Notes under the pieces: generated by a model
Seen by the model: only the letters and a program-made list of their open reading frames with translations
The model's database searches: none
Told to the model about the DNA's origin: nothing
Assembly: GCA_027596075.1 (NCBI GenBank)
Contig: JADGJC010000056.1
Location: 1 to 64,000, forward strand
DNA from: Rhizophlyctis rosea
Taxonomy: Eukaryota > Chytridiomycota > Chytridiomycetes > Rhizophlyctidales > Rhizophlyctidaceae
Reading direction: 5' to 3'
Length of the DNA: 64,000 nucleotides
Made by a program: the position numbers and the translations under genes
Part shown: positions 49,039-59,398 of the stretch, in pieces
How the letters are laid out: each line of letters opens with the position of its first letter
Numbering within the stretch: position 1 is the stretch's first letter

Positions 49039-49683
49039 ATGTCGACAAACTTTCATCCAAAGGGCTTCAGTTCAGTTGATTGCTATTGGTTCGCCTTTGA
49101 GGAGTATGCGCTTGAAGGGGAGCGCATATTCTTGATGTACACCAGTATGACTCTAGAAGATTTCATGCAGATCGACGAACAGTATCAAGAGAAGTTGATC
49201 CGCGTCTTCTGTTCCAATCCCCTGCCCCAATGGATGTCGCCTCTCGTAGGCTTATACCTGTTGTATGACTTCACATTACCTTATGGAGACGATTCGACTT
49301 TGGATTTCGTCCGTCATATTATGAGCTTCGGTCGTTCAAATGTGGAGTTTTTTTGCAATGCTTCATCTGAGATTCTTCGAAACTTACCCGAAAGATTCAC
49401 CGGTATGTTCCTAAAAAAGCATAATAATGTCATATCACTACGCAGGGAAGAAGGATATTTCCTTTACGATCTTCGCTGTTACATCAAAGAAGTAGTGCAC
49501 GGCGACAAAGTATATATGTATCGAAACAAACTCGAACCTGTCTGGTCGGAACATTGTTTTTCGGACAACGACGTCCACACAGCATTGCTGAAACAAGATG
49601 TCAACCCAAAGGGCACAGGGGCCTTGATAGGAGAGATACGCGCAAGACCTAGGATTACAGGTCTAGCCAGTAAAAATAGATAG
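49039..49683 (+). CDS. Unrecognised intronless ORF A of the island
   Basis: 214 residues in one exon, with no family I recognise. The middle has several aromatic, mixed helix/strand segments (FVRHIMSFGRSNVEFFCNAS, EILRNLPERFTGMFLKKHNN, EGYFLYDLRCYIKEVV), followed by a short basic C-terminus. There is no signal peptide, transmembrane segment or repeat. It lies 122 bases upstream of ORF B on the same strand. All three ORFs here lack introns, whereas nearly every recognised conserved gene in the window has several. Foreign (for example large DNA virus) or mobile-element origin is a hypothesis only. Confidence 0.5.
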   Translation: MSTNFHPKGFSSVDCYWFAFEEYALEGERIFLMYTSMTLEDFMQIDEQYQEKLIRVFCSNPLPQWMSPLVGLYLLYDFTLPYGDDSTLDFVRHIMSFGRSNVEFFCNASSEILRNLPERFTGMFLKKHNNVISLRREEGYFLYDLRCYIKEVVHGDKVYMYRNKLEPVWSEHCFSDNDVHTALLKQDVNPKGTGALIGEIRARPRITGLASKNR

Positions 49684-49805
49684 CGAACAAACCAATCGAA
49701 GCCCACGTTGACTGAAGATCTCATCAAATTTGGAGGTACCAGATACAAAAAGCGTTTGAAGTTCAAAAAGTTTGACAACGTTTGTGACAAAGGTTTACTC
49801 AAGGA

Positions 49806-50210
49806 ATGACAATAGAAAACACTTACGAGACAACTTCCAACAGCTCACATGGGAACCCCAACTCTGTCCCGCCTGACCAGCCACGTAAACGCGGAAGACC
49901 TCGGAAGACGATTATTACGACGGAGGTCAAACCTCCTACTGAGTTGATAACCAAGGAGCTGGCTGTCGCGGCGATGAAGCGGACTGACTTTGACATATCC
50001 CGAGGCGTCCACTGTACCTACACTGTCGAGTTCATTGAACGATGTATAGTCGCTTATAATTCACAGTTTGTAGACAGGCGTTGCCATATCCAGTTGCATA
50101 CAATGGAACACCCGGAGACTAGGCGCACACTGTATGGAATCAGCGACATGATATTTGTGGTTGGTGATTACTCTACAACGGATCCGCATCGAATGCGTGG
50201 TCAATTTTGA
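49806..50210 (+). CDS. AT-hook-containing small ORF B of the island
   Basis: 134 residues. Residues about 27-33 (RKRGRPRKT context) form a canonical AT-hook, a minor-groove DNA-binding motif. It is followed by an ordered region: AVAAMKRTDFDISRG, YTVEFIERCIVAYNSQFVDR and YGISDMIFVVGDYSTTDPHR. The stop overlaps the start of the downstream open frame at 50207-50210. The next frame upstream of ORF C reads SASNAWSILKKNPSQRLWGV in register with it, so B and C may be two halves of one protein separated by a frameshift. If joined, B would supply the DNA-binding N-terminus. The family is unknown. Confidence 0.45.
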   Translation: MTIENTYETTSNSSHGNPNSVPPDQPRKRGRPRKTIITTEVKPPTELITKELAVAAMKRTDFDISRGVHCTYTVEFIERCIVAYNSQFVDRRCHIQLHTMEHPETRRTLYGISDMIFVVGDYSTTDPHRMRGQF

Positions 50211-51628
50211 AGAAAAACCCCTCACAAAGATTATGGGGAGTTCACACGACGACGGTTTTGTCCAATTCCATGGACTTTTGCTCCATCAATGATTTCCTCC
50301 AGCACATTCTCCCACATGTTAACGGTCCGGTAGCGCATACCATCAAGCAGGCGCGTGGGCACACCGCAACATTGGTTTCCACGGGGTCACCACTAGCTGT
50401 GGACATCACCGAACAAAACGCCATATCGGCTGAAAATGCTTCCGAACAGGTGCGAAGCATCGTCGAAAGCGTGCGGGAAGAAGCTGAAGAAGGGATGACG
50501 ACATTCATACCCAGCCAAATCAAGGGACGGGTAAAGGCCAAATACGTGAAAGGTTGCCGGCTTTATCTGCGAGGGTATTCGGACATCATTTCTAGAAGAC
50601 GTCTGCAGCAGAACATTCCACTAAGAGCAATCGTCCCGTTGACTTTATCCCTTATTAAATTTGGCATCGCCGATATATTGGATGTGCGAGAATATCAGTA
50701 TAGTTATGATGACGGTTTCTTTTACTATGTACTAGACTTCTCTAGCAGAGAGGAAGCGTTGCATATTGAAGACATTTTGAAGAAGGCATTGGCGCCATAT
50801 TGCCTTCCACCAAAACTCGAGTTTGTTCAATCGGACAGCCTGGGAGGTCTGTTGAGAATTGAAACACTCTTGGACGAAACTCGTTATCAATTGCTGATGC
50901 GAAGGATTTTCACCTGCATAGTGAAGCTTGCTCACTTTTTTTATCCAGACATGATGAGAAAGCCGTGGCCATATGGTCGTGAGCTTCAGTTGACAATGGA
51001 GCCGAACATCAAAGCGAAAGTATTCGGTTCTGACATCAACGAGGAGTCTTTGGACCTCACAAATGCTTCCCTCACAAATGTCGTCACTGAAGAGAAAGAT
51101 ATGGGAATTGACATGCTCCCCGATTATGAGGACATCGAACAAATAATCACTACGCCGTTCGTCAAAACCACTAAAGAGAGTGAGCATGGCGTAGAAATTG
51201 GACGCCAGTGTGTCCGTGAAGGAATCACAAGGGACCTAGCTCAAGAACGCGAACAGACGGAGCGAGAACGCATACGAGAAAGCGCAGAAACCGAAAGAGA
51301 GCACATCCAGGCACAGGTACAGATTGAACACAAGAAGATAGAAGCAGATATCGAACACAAAAAATTGGAAGTGGAAATTGAACACAAGAAGTTAGACCAA
51401 CACGCGTTGTATTTCGATGCATTCCGAAATGGAAGGATGGACTTTAATCAGCTGCAACTTCTGCTTGGTGTGCAAGAAATAGCCGTGGCTGACGAACCGC
51501 AACTGCCTACGCAAAAGCAAAACATCGCCAATCAGAACGGAGATTTGACAGAAGGTGCTCAACTGTTTCCGACTCCACCAATTGTATTATGGATAGAGAG
51601 CAGAGGGGCATTGATGTTGCGGCCGTGA
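50207..51628 (+). CDS. Unrecognised ORF C with charged coiled-coil repeat tail
   Basis: An open frame of 473 codons. The first ATG is at 50270 (MDFCSINDFLQHILPHVNG), so the frame before it belongs either to an upstream extension or to a broken join with ORF B. The core contains CRLYLRGYSDIISRRRLQQN, LIKFGIADILDVREYQYSY and FFYYVLDFSSREEALHIEDI. This last pair loosely resembles the strand-R-helix layout of GIY-YIG/T5orf172-like domains found in large-virus Bro/MSV199 proteins, a weak impression only. Residues about 340-400 are a coiled coil with a 7-8 residue repeat (QIEHKKIEADIEHKKLEVEI). The last about 20 codons overlap the convergent proline-rich gene, so the natural end may have been lost. 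Confidence 0.5.
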   Translation: MKKNPSQRLWGVHTTTVLSNSMDFCSINDFLQHILPHVNGPVAHTIKQARGHTATLVSTGSPLAVDITEQNAISAENASEQVRSIVESVREEAEEGMTTFIPSQIKGRVKAKYVKGCRLYLRGYSDIISRRRLQQNIPLRAIVPLTLSLIKFGIADILDVREYQYSYDDGFFYYVLDFSSREEALHIEDILKKALAPYCLPPKLEFVQSDSLGGLLRIETLLDETRYQLLMRRIFTCIVKLAHFFYPDMMRKPWPYGRELQLTMEPNIKAKVFGSDINEESLDLTNASLTNVVTEEKDMGIDMLPDYEDIEQIITTPFVKTTKESEHGVEIGRQCVREGITRDLAQEREQTERERIRESAETEREHIQAQVQIEHKKIEADIEHKKLEVEIEHKKLDQHALYFDAFRNGRMDFNQLQLLLGVQEIAVADEPQLPTQKQNIANQNGDLTEGAQLFPTPPIVLWIESRGALMLRP

Positions 51629-52698
51629 GCAGGACGTAGGCGGTGGGGTGGGGCAAGAGAGGTAACTGGTTCAGTTGGTTGTGGGGTCTCTGAAATTGGT
51701 GAGTCTGGGGTAAGGATGGTCGGCGTCGTGGGTGATGGGATTGATGGGACTGCAGGCGTGTATGTTGGAGGTGGAGACGGAGGAGCTGGTTCTGGGGGTT
51801 CTTCGGACTCTGCTTGCCAGAGCAGAGTAGGTGGAGGGGAGGCAGTCTCGATTCGGGGAATGTGGAGGGAGAATGCGGGACGAGGTTCTGGGGCGTAGGC
51901 AGGGGGTGGGGATGGTGTACGGGATTCTCGAACGGGGATGGTGGGATCTGTTGACGGGAGGGATTGGTGTGGTTGGGATCGTTGGAGATTGAACGTTCTT
52001 CCGGTGGATTTTGAGATGGATTTCGTTGGAGATGATGGATCGGTCTTTTGAGTTTTTTGCAATGGATGTGAGTGATGACAAAGGTTCTCGGTGGTCATGA
52101 ACGGCGAAACCGAGATCTTTACCTTATCATTGGGCCCATTGCCCTTGACGTACTGCCAAACTGGCTTTGTTCCGCCAGCCCCACCGCCTCTCCCATCCCC
52201 ATTCCCCTTGGTCGGCACAATCATGCCACTCTGTGGCGCGTACGCATACTCCTTCCACATCCAACTTTTCACATCCTTCTCAATCCTGTTCATCTTGTAC
52301 CTCTCACTACCCATACAACACAATTGCGAACTTATACGAGTGACCCTCTCCCAAAATGACGGCACCGGTATTTCCTGATCATTCGCAATTGGATCCTCGG
52401 CTGTAGCTGATGCTCCACTTGCTTCTGCTGCGGTCAATGGAGTAGCGGTTTCATCAACATCACAGGGCGGTAAGCCCCACTCATCCCTGTTGCGGTTGGA
52501 TCTGTCCCTCTTCTGGTTGCCACGAGCAGTTCCACCCAGCGCGGTAATCATCACATCTGCTTCAAAGCGAGTGAGGACGGGCGATTGGGAAGGGGGGTCG
52601 ATTTGCGGGGAAGCATTTGGAGCAATGGGCGGTAGATGCAGTGTTGGTGGAGGGGTTGGGGTGCGACCTCTGAGTTTTGGAGATCGGAGTGGGCGCAT
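51559..52698 (-). CDS. Proline-rich protein of unknown function
   Basis: A single frame of 379 residues, very rich in Pro, Ser and Thr (for example SPPPAYAPEPRP, PAPPSPPPTYTP). A more ordered central segment contains SFWERVTRISSQLCCMGSER and EKDVKSWMWKEYAYAPQSGM. No domain recognised. The start at 52698 gives MRPLRSPKLRGRTPTPPP. Its last 70 bases overlap the end of ORF C on the opposite strand. Long P/S/T frames can arise by chance opposite G-rich DNA, but the tryptophan-rich centre argues for a real protein. Confidence 0.5.
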   Translation of the reverse strand: MRPLRSPKLRGRTPTPPPTLHLPPIAPNASPQIDPPSQSPVLTRFEADVMITALGGTARGNQKRDRSNRNRDEWGLPPCDVDETATPLTAAEASGASATAEDPIANDQEIPVPSFWERVTRISSQLCCMGSERYKMNRIEKDVKSWMWKEYAYAPQSGMIVPTKGNGDGRGGGAGGTKPVWQYVKGNGPNDKVKISVSPFMTTENLCHHSHPLQKTQKTDPSSPTKSISKSTGRTFNLQRSQPHQSLPSTDPTIPVRESRTPSPPPAYAPEPRPAFSLHIPRIETASPPPTLLWQAESEEPPEPAPPSPPPTYTPAVPSIPSPTTPTILTPDSPISETPQPTEPVTSLAPPHRLRPAHGRNINAPLLSIHNTIGGVGNS

Positions 52699-53501
52699 GT
52701 TGATAAGTTAGAAGGTGGGTTCGGTGGAAGCTTGTACAAGCTTGTATTTAACAGCTGGGTTTTTTGACTATGTGTTTTCGGATGTCGTTTGAGCGCGCTT
52801 TTACCGTTTGAGTATGGTGGTGAAACTGGTCTTCCTGCTCAGGACGGCATCAAGGGCAGTAGTTGACAAGCAAGATTTGGCGTCAGGCCATCCGTCGGCA
52901 GAAGGTGCTGCTATCGATGACCGTATTTGAATTTTTTTTCATACCATGGAAGAGGGATTTCAGGGCGGGGATCTGACCGCAATTGTGAAGCACATTACAA
53001 CTTTTATTTGAGAGGTTGGCGTCTTCTTTTCAAGGGACCTTCCATCGCACGTTCTCATGTGCTTTACACACCGTGATTTGCGAGCAACCTGCAGCCACAT
53101 TTGATGTCACCTTGTGGTGTAGTAGACACATGTCCAAATGGAAAAGGGTGACCAGATTGTTGTCCTGTTGATAGAGAAGATAGTGTGTATTCACTTTTGT
53201 GGGCCGCTTGAAATTAATTTGAAGGCGGCACAGTATGCATCCCAATGCTGTTATGCAATCTTCATGCATTGCGCAGCTGCATGCTGCACTCCAAGCTTTC
53301 ACTTTGGCGTGGTGTCAAAACGCGTCTGCTCAGCCACGGGTGGTGGCTTTCTGCTGGGTGCAGCGCAAATCCTGCCCACGTTCCTCCCATTTTCCATGGC
53401 CCCATCTGTAGTAAGCCTCGGTGTTGACCCTCACCACATAGCAAGTCGGCTGCTCTTTTTGCTATTGTTAGGTGATATATTTGAAAGCGAAGATGACCAC
53501 A
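52699..53501. other. 800 bases without a recognised gene
   Basis: Upstream of both the proline-rich gene (minus) and the ankyrin pseudogene (plus). No RNA, repeat or domain seen; AT-rich runs near 52930. Confidence 0.5.
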
Positions 53502-54585
53502 ATGGCTCTTCCGCCCGAAAGTTTCCGAAACGTAAGGCAACAAGACATGCTCCCTTTGTTCACCATAGAAAGAACATCCGAGGCAAGACCAATTTGGGCA
53601 CAACCACATCCCCGTTCTCTTCATTCCACAGATTGCTTTCTTTTCGGAGCCCTGGATAGCCGAACGACTCCGCAACACTTGCAAGCCCGTTCGCGCAGAA
53701 CTGACAAAGAAGGATCTCATATGGGCTGAAGCAAATTGGAGATTCTCCCGCCTGTCTATCAACAACTTGATAGACTGGGCTGTCGAGAAATGGCACCGAG
53801 ATGTACTGTGGTTGTACGTGACCCGCTGCAAACTCAATGGCGTATCTTCCCCGCACCAACTCCTGGTAGCAGTGGCAAAACGAGGGGATTTGGAGATTGT
53901 GAAGTTATTGTTGAACAAGTTAGCGGTCACCAACCTTATCAACATGAAGGAAAGCGAAGTTCACAGAGCAGCTGCATAATCACGCAGAATCCGCTCGTAG
54001 AGTTTTTGCTGAAACAGGGGGCGAATATCGACGCTGAGGACCATTAGGACGGTTCGGCGTTGGACGTAGCAGTAATGTGGGGCCAAAGGGACATGTTGCT
54101 GGATGCTGGGGTGGACGTTAGTGGAGTTAGTGGGACTCCAGGCGATAAGGCGTTGGTGGACGAAATGAGGAGGGGGGATGTAGCATTAGTGATTAGTGAA
54201 AGTGTTGCCGGAGGCCGGAGTGCAGCCTTTCAAAAGGCAGCTCCGTTCTTTACTTGTTGATGCGGTCATCATCGGCAAAATGGAGCTCATGGTCTTATTG
54301 CTAGAAGCTGAGGCAAAGGTGGCTGAAGAAGATGGGAAAGCGGTTTTTGCGGCTGCGTCAGCAGGTCGTATAGATATGGTGGAAGCGCTAGCAACGGCCG
54401 GGTTGACGGAGGTCGGGAATCGGGAGGAACACGCGTGGTGCGAAGGGCTTGAAGAGGGCATCAACAGAGGGGTTTATAGTGCCGTCACAGAAGGCCATCA
54501 TGAAATCGTCCGGTTGTTGGTGGAAACCAGCAAAAATTTACATCCTTATTTTGATGTGAAGGCCATGCGCGACTTGGGGAAGTAG
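53502..54585 (+). pseudogene. Decayed fourth ankyrin-family paralog
   Basis: It starts MALPPESFRN. A probable intron (53532-53631) then joins to EPWIAERLRNTCKPVRAELT and KKDLIWAEANWRF, the same LRR/K-xx-RA-DLxWAEA signature as the copies at 3.7-7.9 kb. Ankyrin helices follow (LEIVKLLLNKLAVTNL), but the frame stops after about 53979. The stack then reappears in other frames: VEFLLKQGANIDAEDH then a stop, VAVMWGQRDMLLDAGVDVSG, then from 54196 LMVLLLEAEAKVAEEDGKAV and GHHEIVRLLVETS. At least two frameshifts and one in-frame stop separate recognisable repeats, so it cannot make the full protein. Confidence 0.75.
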
Positions 54586-54825
54586 AAGGCTTCGGTGTCT
54601 GTAAGTTAGGAATACAGATTATCGATGATGTTCGCTCAACTGAGTTACCATTGTATGTTGTATAGGTGACTGGTATTTGGGTATGAGGGGAATATTACGC
54701 GCGGGATGCTACACTACAAAGTTCATATTTGCGGAACCCCCCTCTCTCTACGTGCTGGTATACTAGAACACCCTTTCACGTAAGCGTAGCAAGGTGTTTC
54801 GGACGAACGGCGACAAAACTCGGAA

Positions 54826-56721
54826 TCAAAAGTACGTTTTCATGGAGTTCTGCAAGACGGCATTTGAATTATCAGTATTTGCATTCTCCAGAAACCTTTT
54901 CCCTCAAACTCACCTCCAACCGCATAGCCGGATCCTTTTTCTTTTCCTTCTTGGCACTTTTAATGGCTTGTCTGATAGTATCTTCAAACGCATCTACCTT
55001 TTTGCCTTTTTCTGCTTCTCGCGTCTGCTGGGTAAGAAGGAAGTCTCTTTCTGCAGTGGCGTGTTCCAGATCTTTGCGTGTGGCAACTAAAGCATCGGTT
55101 GTGGTGTAGAGTTGTTGACTGAGATGTTGGATTTCGCCTTGGTGCATGGCGCTGATCTCATCGTATTTGCTGGCGCTGTGGGCGTCGAGGGCGTGGAGTG
55201 TGCTAGAGACATAAAGGAGGTGGATGAATTCATTGGAGTGTTTGCAGTGCAGTAGGGAATGTGGAAAGGGAAACAGGGAGATTGATGGGACCACAAACCG
55301 TCTAAGCGCATCATTCTCATTCTCCCTGCTCTGCAATGCATCCTTCACCGCCCGCATCTCCTCCTTATACTTGTAATTGAGGTCAAACAACTCCCGCGTA
55401 AGATCCTGATTGATCTGCTCCAACCGCTCTTTCTTGACTGATATGGAATGAATCCCAGTTTTCAATGACTCGATCTCTGCAATGGCAGTCTGGACGGCTC
55501 GTTTCCATTTTGTCAATTCCTGGTCTGGTGAGTCGGTCCGGGAGCTGGATGCGCTGTCTTCTTCACTGACATGTGACAGTCTGGTGCCAAAGGCGAGTGT
55601 GTCGACGGAGTGCTGGGAGAGGGAGCTGGAGGTGGAGGCACGAGAGGAGGATCTGTCATTGTGGTGTTCTGGGCTGACATTTGACAGGTTCGACGACGGA
55701 CGTTGAGATTCTCTTCCGTGTAGGGATACGCTGAGTGTACTGGTGGGACTTAATGGACTGGCAGGAGCTGTCGAGCTGGTGAAACTGGAGGATAAGGGGC
55801 GGCCTTCTGTTGTAGGTGAACGGGTTGGTGGAGTCAAGGTAGACAGACTTTGTGACCTTGCACCACGTCCACCGCCAGTTCCAAAGGTACCACTGCGGGT
55901 TGGGGATATGCTGTTGGACCGTTCCTGTCGCGGAATGTTGAGTGCTACCGGATTTTGTGGGGGAGAGGTGGGCGGAGTGGAGGGGGGCGTGCTGGGAAGG
56001 GGGTTGCTGGGAGGCGTGCGTCTACCAAATACACCCAGTTTCTCATTAAGAGCATCTCGATGAACGGAAGGAGAGCCTGCCGGCTCGTTAGATGAGTGAG
56101 TTGAAGGGCTGTTCAATGATCTGTCAGGATTTTCGGGTAGGAGTAGAGTAGGAGGTTGATTATTGAGTGTGCTGATTCTGCGTTCATGCCCCGCATACGG
56201 TGGAGGTTCTCCGGCCGTTTTCGTCTGCACTACTAGTAGTCGTGCTGCACTTGCACTAAAATGACGAGAGTAAAGGGCCATTGTTAGTCAGTCATGGTGG
56301 TGACAACCGGTGCAATTGCTCCATACCTTTCAGGAGACCCAGCCTTGAAAACATCCCCAACCAAACGAAACGGGTCCAGCGAAACAACATCGGGAAATAA
56401 GTCCGTTATTGGAGCGGTGTCATTCCGTAATCTATCATCATTACAGCTAACATTCAGCGCCGAAACATCATACAGCTTCAGCCGGTTGATTTCTGGTAGG
56501 GGTATGTCGCCAATGAGGTGAGAAGCAGCTATCGGTCGAAGTTGAGAAATAGTGGTGGAAGCGGCATTAGATATGCTCAGAACCGTCGCGCTGTCCGGAT
56601 CCCCCAATAGGACAGTCGGAAGGAGCAAGAGGTCTTCATCCATGATTATTGACCTGCCTTCGTGGAAAACCAAAGATGGATGAAAGACGACCGGCCGGGG
56701 AAGATGAAAAATCTGCTCCAT
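54826..56721 (-). CDS. Ser/Pro-rich coiled-coil protein, function unknown
   Basis: A minus-strand gene with at least four exons. ATG 56721 opens MEQIFHLPRPVVFHPSLVFH. An intron near 56330-56265 removes the apparent stop. A second intron lies near 55300-55203 (rejoining to STLHALDAHSASKYDEIS), and a final tiny exon 54849-54826 codes NSMKTYF and stop. The N-terminal about 130 residues are ordered (EDLLLLPTVLLGDPDS, SHLIGDIPLPEINRLKLYDV). The middle about 200 are disordered Ser/Thr/Pro. The last about 150 form a coiled coil (SLKTGIHSISVKKERLEQIN, ELFDLNYKYKEEMRAVKDAL, QQLYTTTDALVATRKDLEHA). No family recognised. The architecture suits a cytoskeletal or vesicle-tether protein, which is inference. 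Confidence 0.65.
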
Positions 56722-57200
56722 ATTTGTGGGTTCATTGATGGGTGATGCATGATGGTATCCGTGCCTGCACTTGGGGGCTGCTTTTGGGACCACCGAACGG
56801 CACCGAGGGGACAAGACCTCCTTCGGCCCGCAACCTGCTGTGTTTACGTGTGGAGCAGAACACAACCCACGCGCCCCAGAAAATAGCTACCACCTCCGAT
56901 GCTCCGAATGACGACTGCGCCTGCGTGTGAATCCAACCGACTCCATCCATACCCAAAAGTCAAAACACCCTGCAAATTTCAACAAATTCTTTTCGAAATA
57001 TTTCAGATATTGTGAGTGGTATTTCGTCCAGTTAGACTGCCAATAAACACTTCAATACGGCGATGCGTGCATTTACGGGACAACTATCATGGGTAAAGAC
57101 CCGGTGGCATTTTGAACAATGTTCAAGGTGCGGTGCATATCCCAGTGCGAAAATGTATTTTCGTTCTGGTGGCAATTCAATGAGACACTCCTACGCGGTT
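56722..57200. other. Spacer upstream of the coiled-coil gene
   Basis: About 480 bases; the minus-strand frame continues open upstream of 56721 but without a plausible leader. Nothing recognised. Confidence 0.4.
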
Positions 57201-58222
57201 CTACCGCCGACCCCCTCCCTGCTGGTCGTCCCCACCCGACAATAGCAACAAGATCAAAACTGGAACGAGATACATCCTATACTAGACCTTTAGCTCACTA
57301 TCAACATATCGCCACACGTTGAACAGTTCTTACCAATATTTCTGAAGGAAAGACTTCTCTGGTGGCGGTTTGCCATCTGGGGTGCCTTGCACAATGGCCT
57401 CCAACTGCGGCCTAGATGGATGTGCTAGTCGATTAGTACGGAAACACGCCTACGCCACAAAATATATCACCAACCGTGATGCAGGCACAGGATATAGCAG
57501 TGTTACTTGGGTTTTGAATTGTGATTTTACAGGACCCTAAATGGGACTGGTCAGGATATGCTCCCCTCAGATGCTGTTGCCGCGCCTATTTCTCACCTGT
57601 GAGACTGCCTTGCAATCCGCTGACGGTAGGAGGTAATCAACATGCCAGGGTTGTCCTATATAGTTGAAATATATGTTTATTCTCAAGCCGAAATAAATTG
57701 GGTCGTTGCCGTGCATAGAAACTAACCTCGCTCGTTGACGTGAAGAGTAAAGTGATCTTGGAATTTTGCGCCATATACCAAACACTGGATGATCAAAGCA
57801 CGGTCAGTGTTTTGGTCGGCACCGCCAAAATCTCAAGCAACAATAACGTACGAGAGGAGCACTAGCGTTCAACTCCTTGCTCACACCCTCCCCGCGAACA
57901 CTGAGACGGTAAATTGTGTTCCGATCCTCACTTGCTTTTGCTACTTCAAGCGGCGTAACACCCGGGGCGGGCTCAAACTGGTGCGCTTTTTTGTTTGTTG
58001 AAGTATGGTCATATGTTATGGAGCCTCTTAGTACAAACGGGCCGTTGTCGATGCTGTGGTAGACGTCAACTTTTCGTGGGGTCTGTGACACGTCCAGAGT
58101 TTGAGCAACAGTACTTTGCACGTTCTTCGGAGCTAACGCGACAAGACAGTACTCACCTGCGCCCATACAGATACGATATATACTAGGAAGAAGGCAAATA
58201 TTACTGTTCGTATTGAAGCCAT
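57201..58222 (-). CDS. EMC10: ER membrane protein complex subunit 10
   Basis: Seven exons (58222-58157, 58124-57852, 57784-57727, 57655-57597, 57536-57475, 57411-57334, 57276-57201) give 223 residues. EMC10 is the lumenal, membrane-anchored subunit of the EMC insertase. There is a signal peptide MASIRTVIFAFFLVYIVSVW. The lumenal beta domain has VDVYHSIDNGPFVLRGSI, YRLSVRGEGVSKELNASAPL, CLVYGAKFQDHFTLHVNE and WHVDYLLPSADC. Then PPEKSFLQKYWMYLVPVLIL leads into a Leu-rich membrane helix and a short Gly/Arg tail DDQQGGGRR. This C-terminal block matches the SFFAKYWMYIIPV region I recall of animal EMC10. The first intron is only 32 nt by this model. It is divergent from OSCP, 257 bases between starts. 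Confidence 0.93.
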
Positions 58223-58479
58223 TGTTCTCTATTGATCGTCAGGGATGGAGGTGAGATTCAGGTGAAGGACGCAGATGTGGAAGAACGCCATGCGAGGCCT
58301 TGATTTACAAGACACGTGATTCTGTAAGAGCGTGACACATCATGCGTCATATGGCTCAGCGATGGCAACCGGAATGCCAATGCAAAACCCAACATGAACG
58401 GCTCCTGATTTTGATGAGCGCATTTGCGAAATTTTCGTCTTCTGTCATCGCCATTCCTTCCCCTATCCCCTCACTCACC

Positions 58480-59398
58480 ATGCTCTTCTCTCGTGCCGCG
58501 TCCACGGTCTCGCGCAGCGCTGCGCTTGCACAGGTAAGAATGAGTTATGGACGCTTCAATTTTGACCCAACTCATCGTGTATTCTTCCAACTCCAGTCTG
58601 CCAGGGGATATGCCACCGCCCAAACCTCTGTGCAGGTACATACATAACTCGCTCGCTCACTTTACCTATCACTGAACACATAACCCATGATTTTTACAGG
58701 TTCCCATTCAACTCCACGGCATTGACGGCCGCTACGCAACAGCTCTCTTCACCGCAGCTTCCAAAAAGAAGGCCCTTGACGCCGTTGAAGGCGATCTCAC
58801 TAGGGTCAAGGGTCTCCTCCAAAAAGACGCCGCCCTCCGCAGCTTCCTCGAAACCCCCCTTGCTGACCGCAACGCCAAGCTCGAGGGTGTTAAGTCTCTC
58901 ATCAGCCAAGCAAAGCTCTCTGAGTTGACACAAAACTTCCTCAACGTTTTGGCCGACAACGGGCGCTTGGACCAAACTTCTAAGATCATTACTGCGTACG
59001 AGCAGCTGTTGACTGCCGCCAGGGGGGAGGTTGCTGTTACTGTCACTTCGGCAAAGGTCCGTTCGGAAATTGTTGGTGGTGTTAGAGATGAGAATATTAA
59101 CAGTAGGATGGGCGTTTGTAATAGGAGCTTGACGCCAAGTTGTCTCGGCAACTCCGCGATATCCTCCAAAGAAGCAACTTGGTTGAGAAGAACGGCAAGC
59201 TTATCATCACCAACAAGGTAGAGTGGGAATATTTGCCACAATATACGAGGAAAGAGTATATTGAACCCGGGTCGCCGCCGTTAGGTCGACCCTCAAATTT
59301 TGGGCGGACTTGTCATCGATTTGGGAGACAGGACTATCGATCTTTCCGTATCATCGAAGATCACTAAGTTGAACCGTATCCTTGCTGAAGCTATCTGA
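58480..59398 (+). CDS. ATP5: ATP synthase OSCP subunit (delta), mitochondrial
   Basis: Five exons (58480-58533, 58597-58635, 58700-59056, 59125-59217, 59285-59398) encode 218 residues. OSCP links the F1 head to the peripheral stalk of mitochondrial ATP synthase. An Arg/Ser presequence MLFSRAASTVSRSAALAQ is followed by the conserved start PIQLHGIDGRYATALFTAAS, then FLNVLADNGRLDQTSKII, VTSAKELDAKLSRQL and the C-terminal VDPQILGGLVIDLGDRTIDL with the typical end TKLNRILAEAI. Joins at introns 3 and 4 rebuild the family motifs exactly. Confidence 0.97.
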
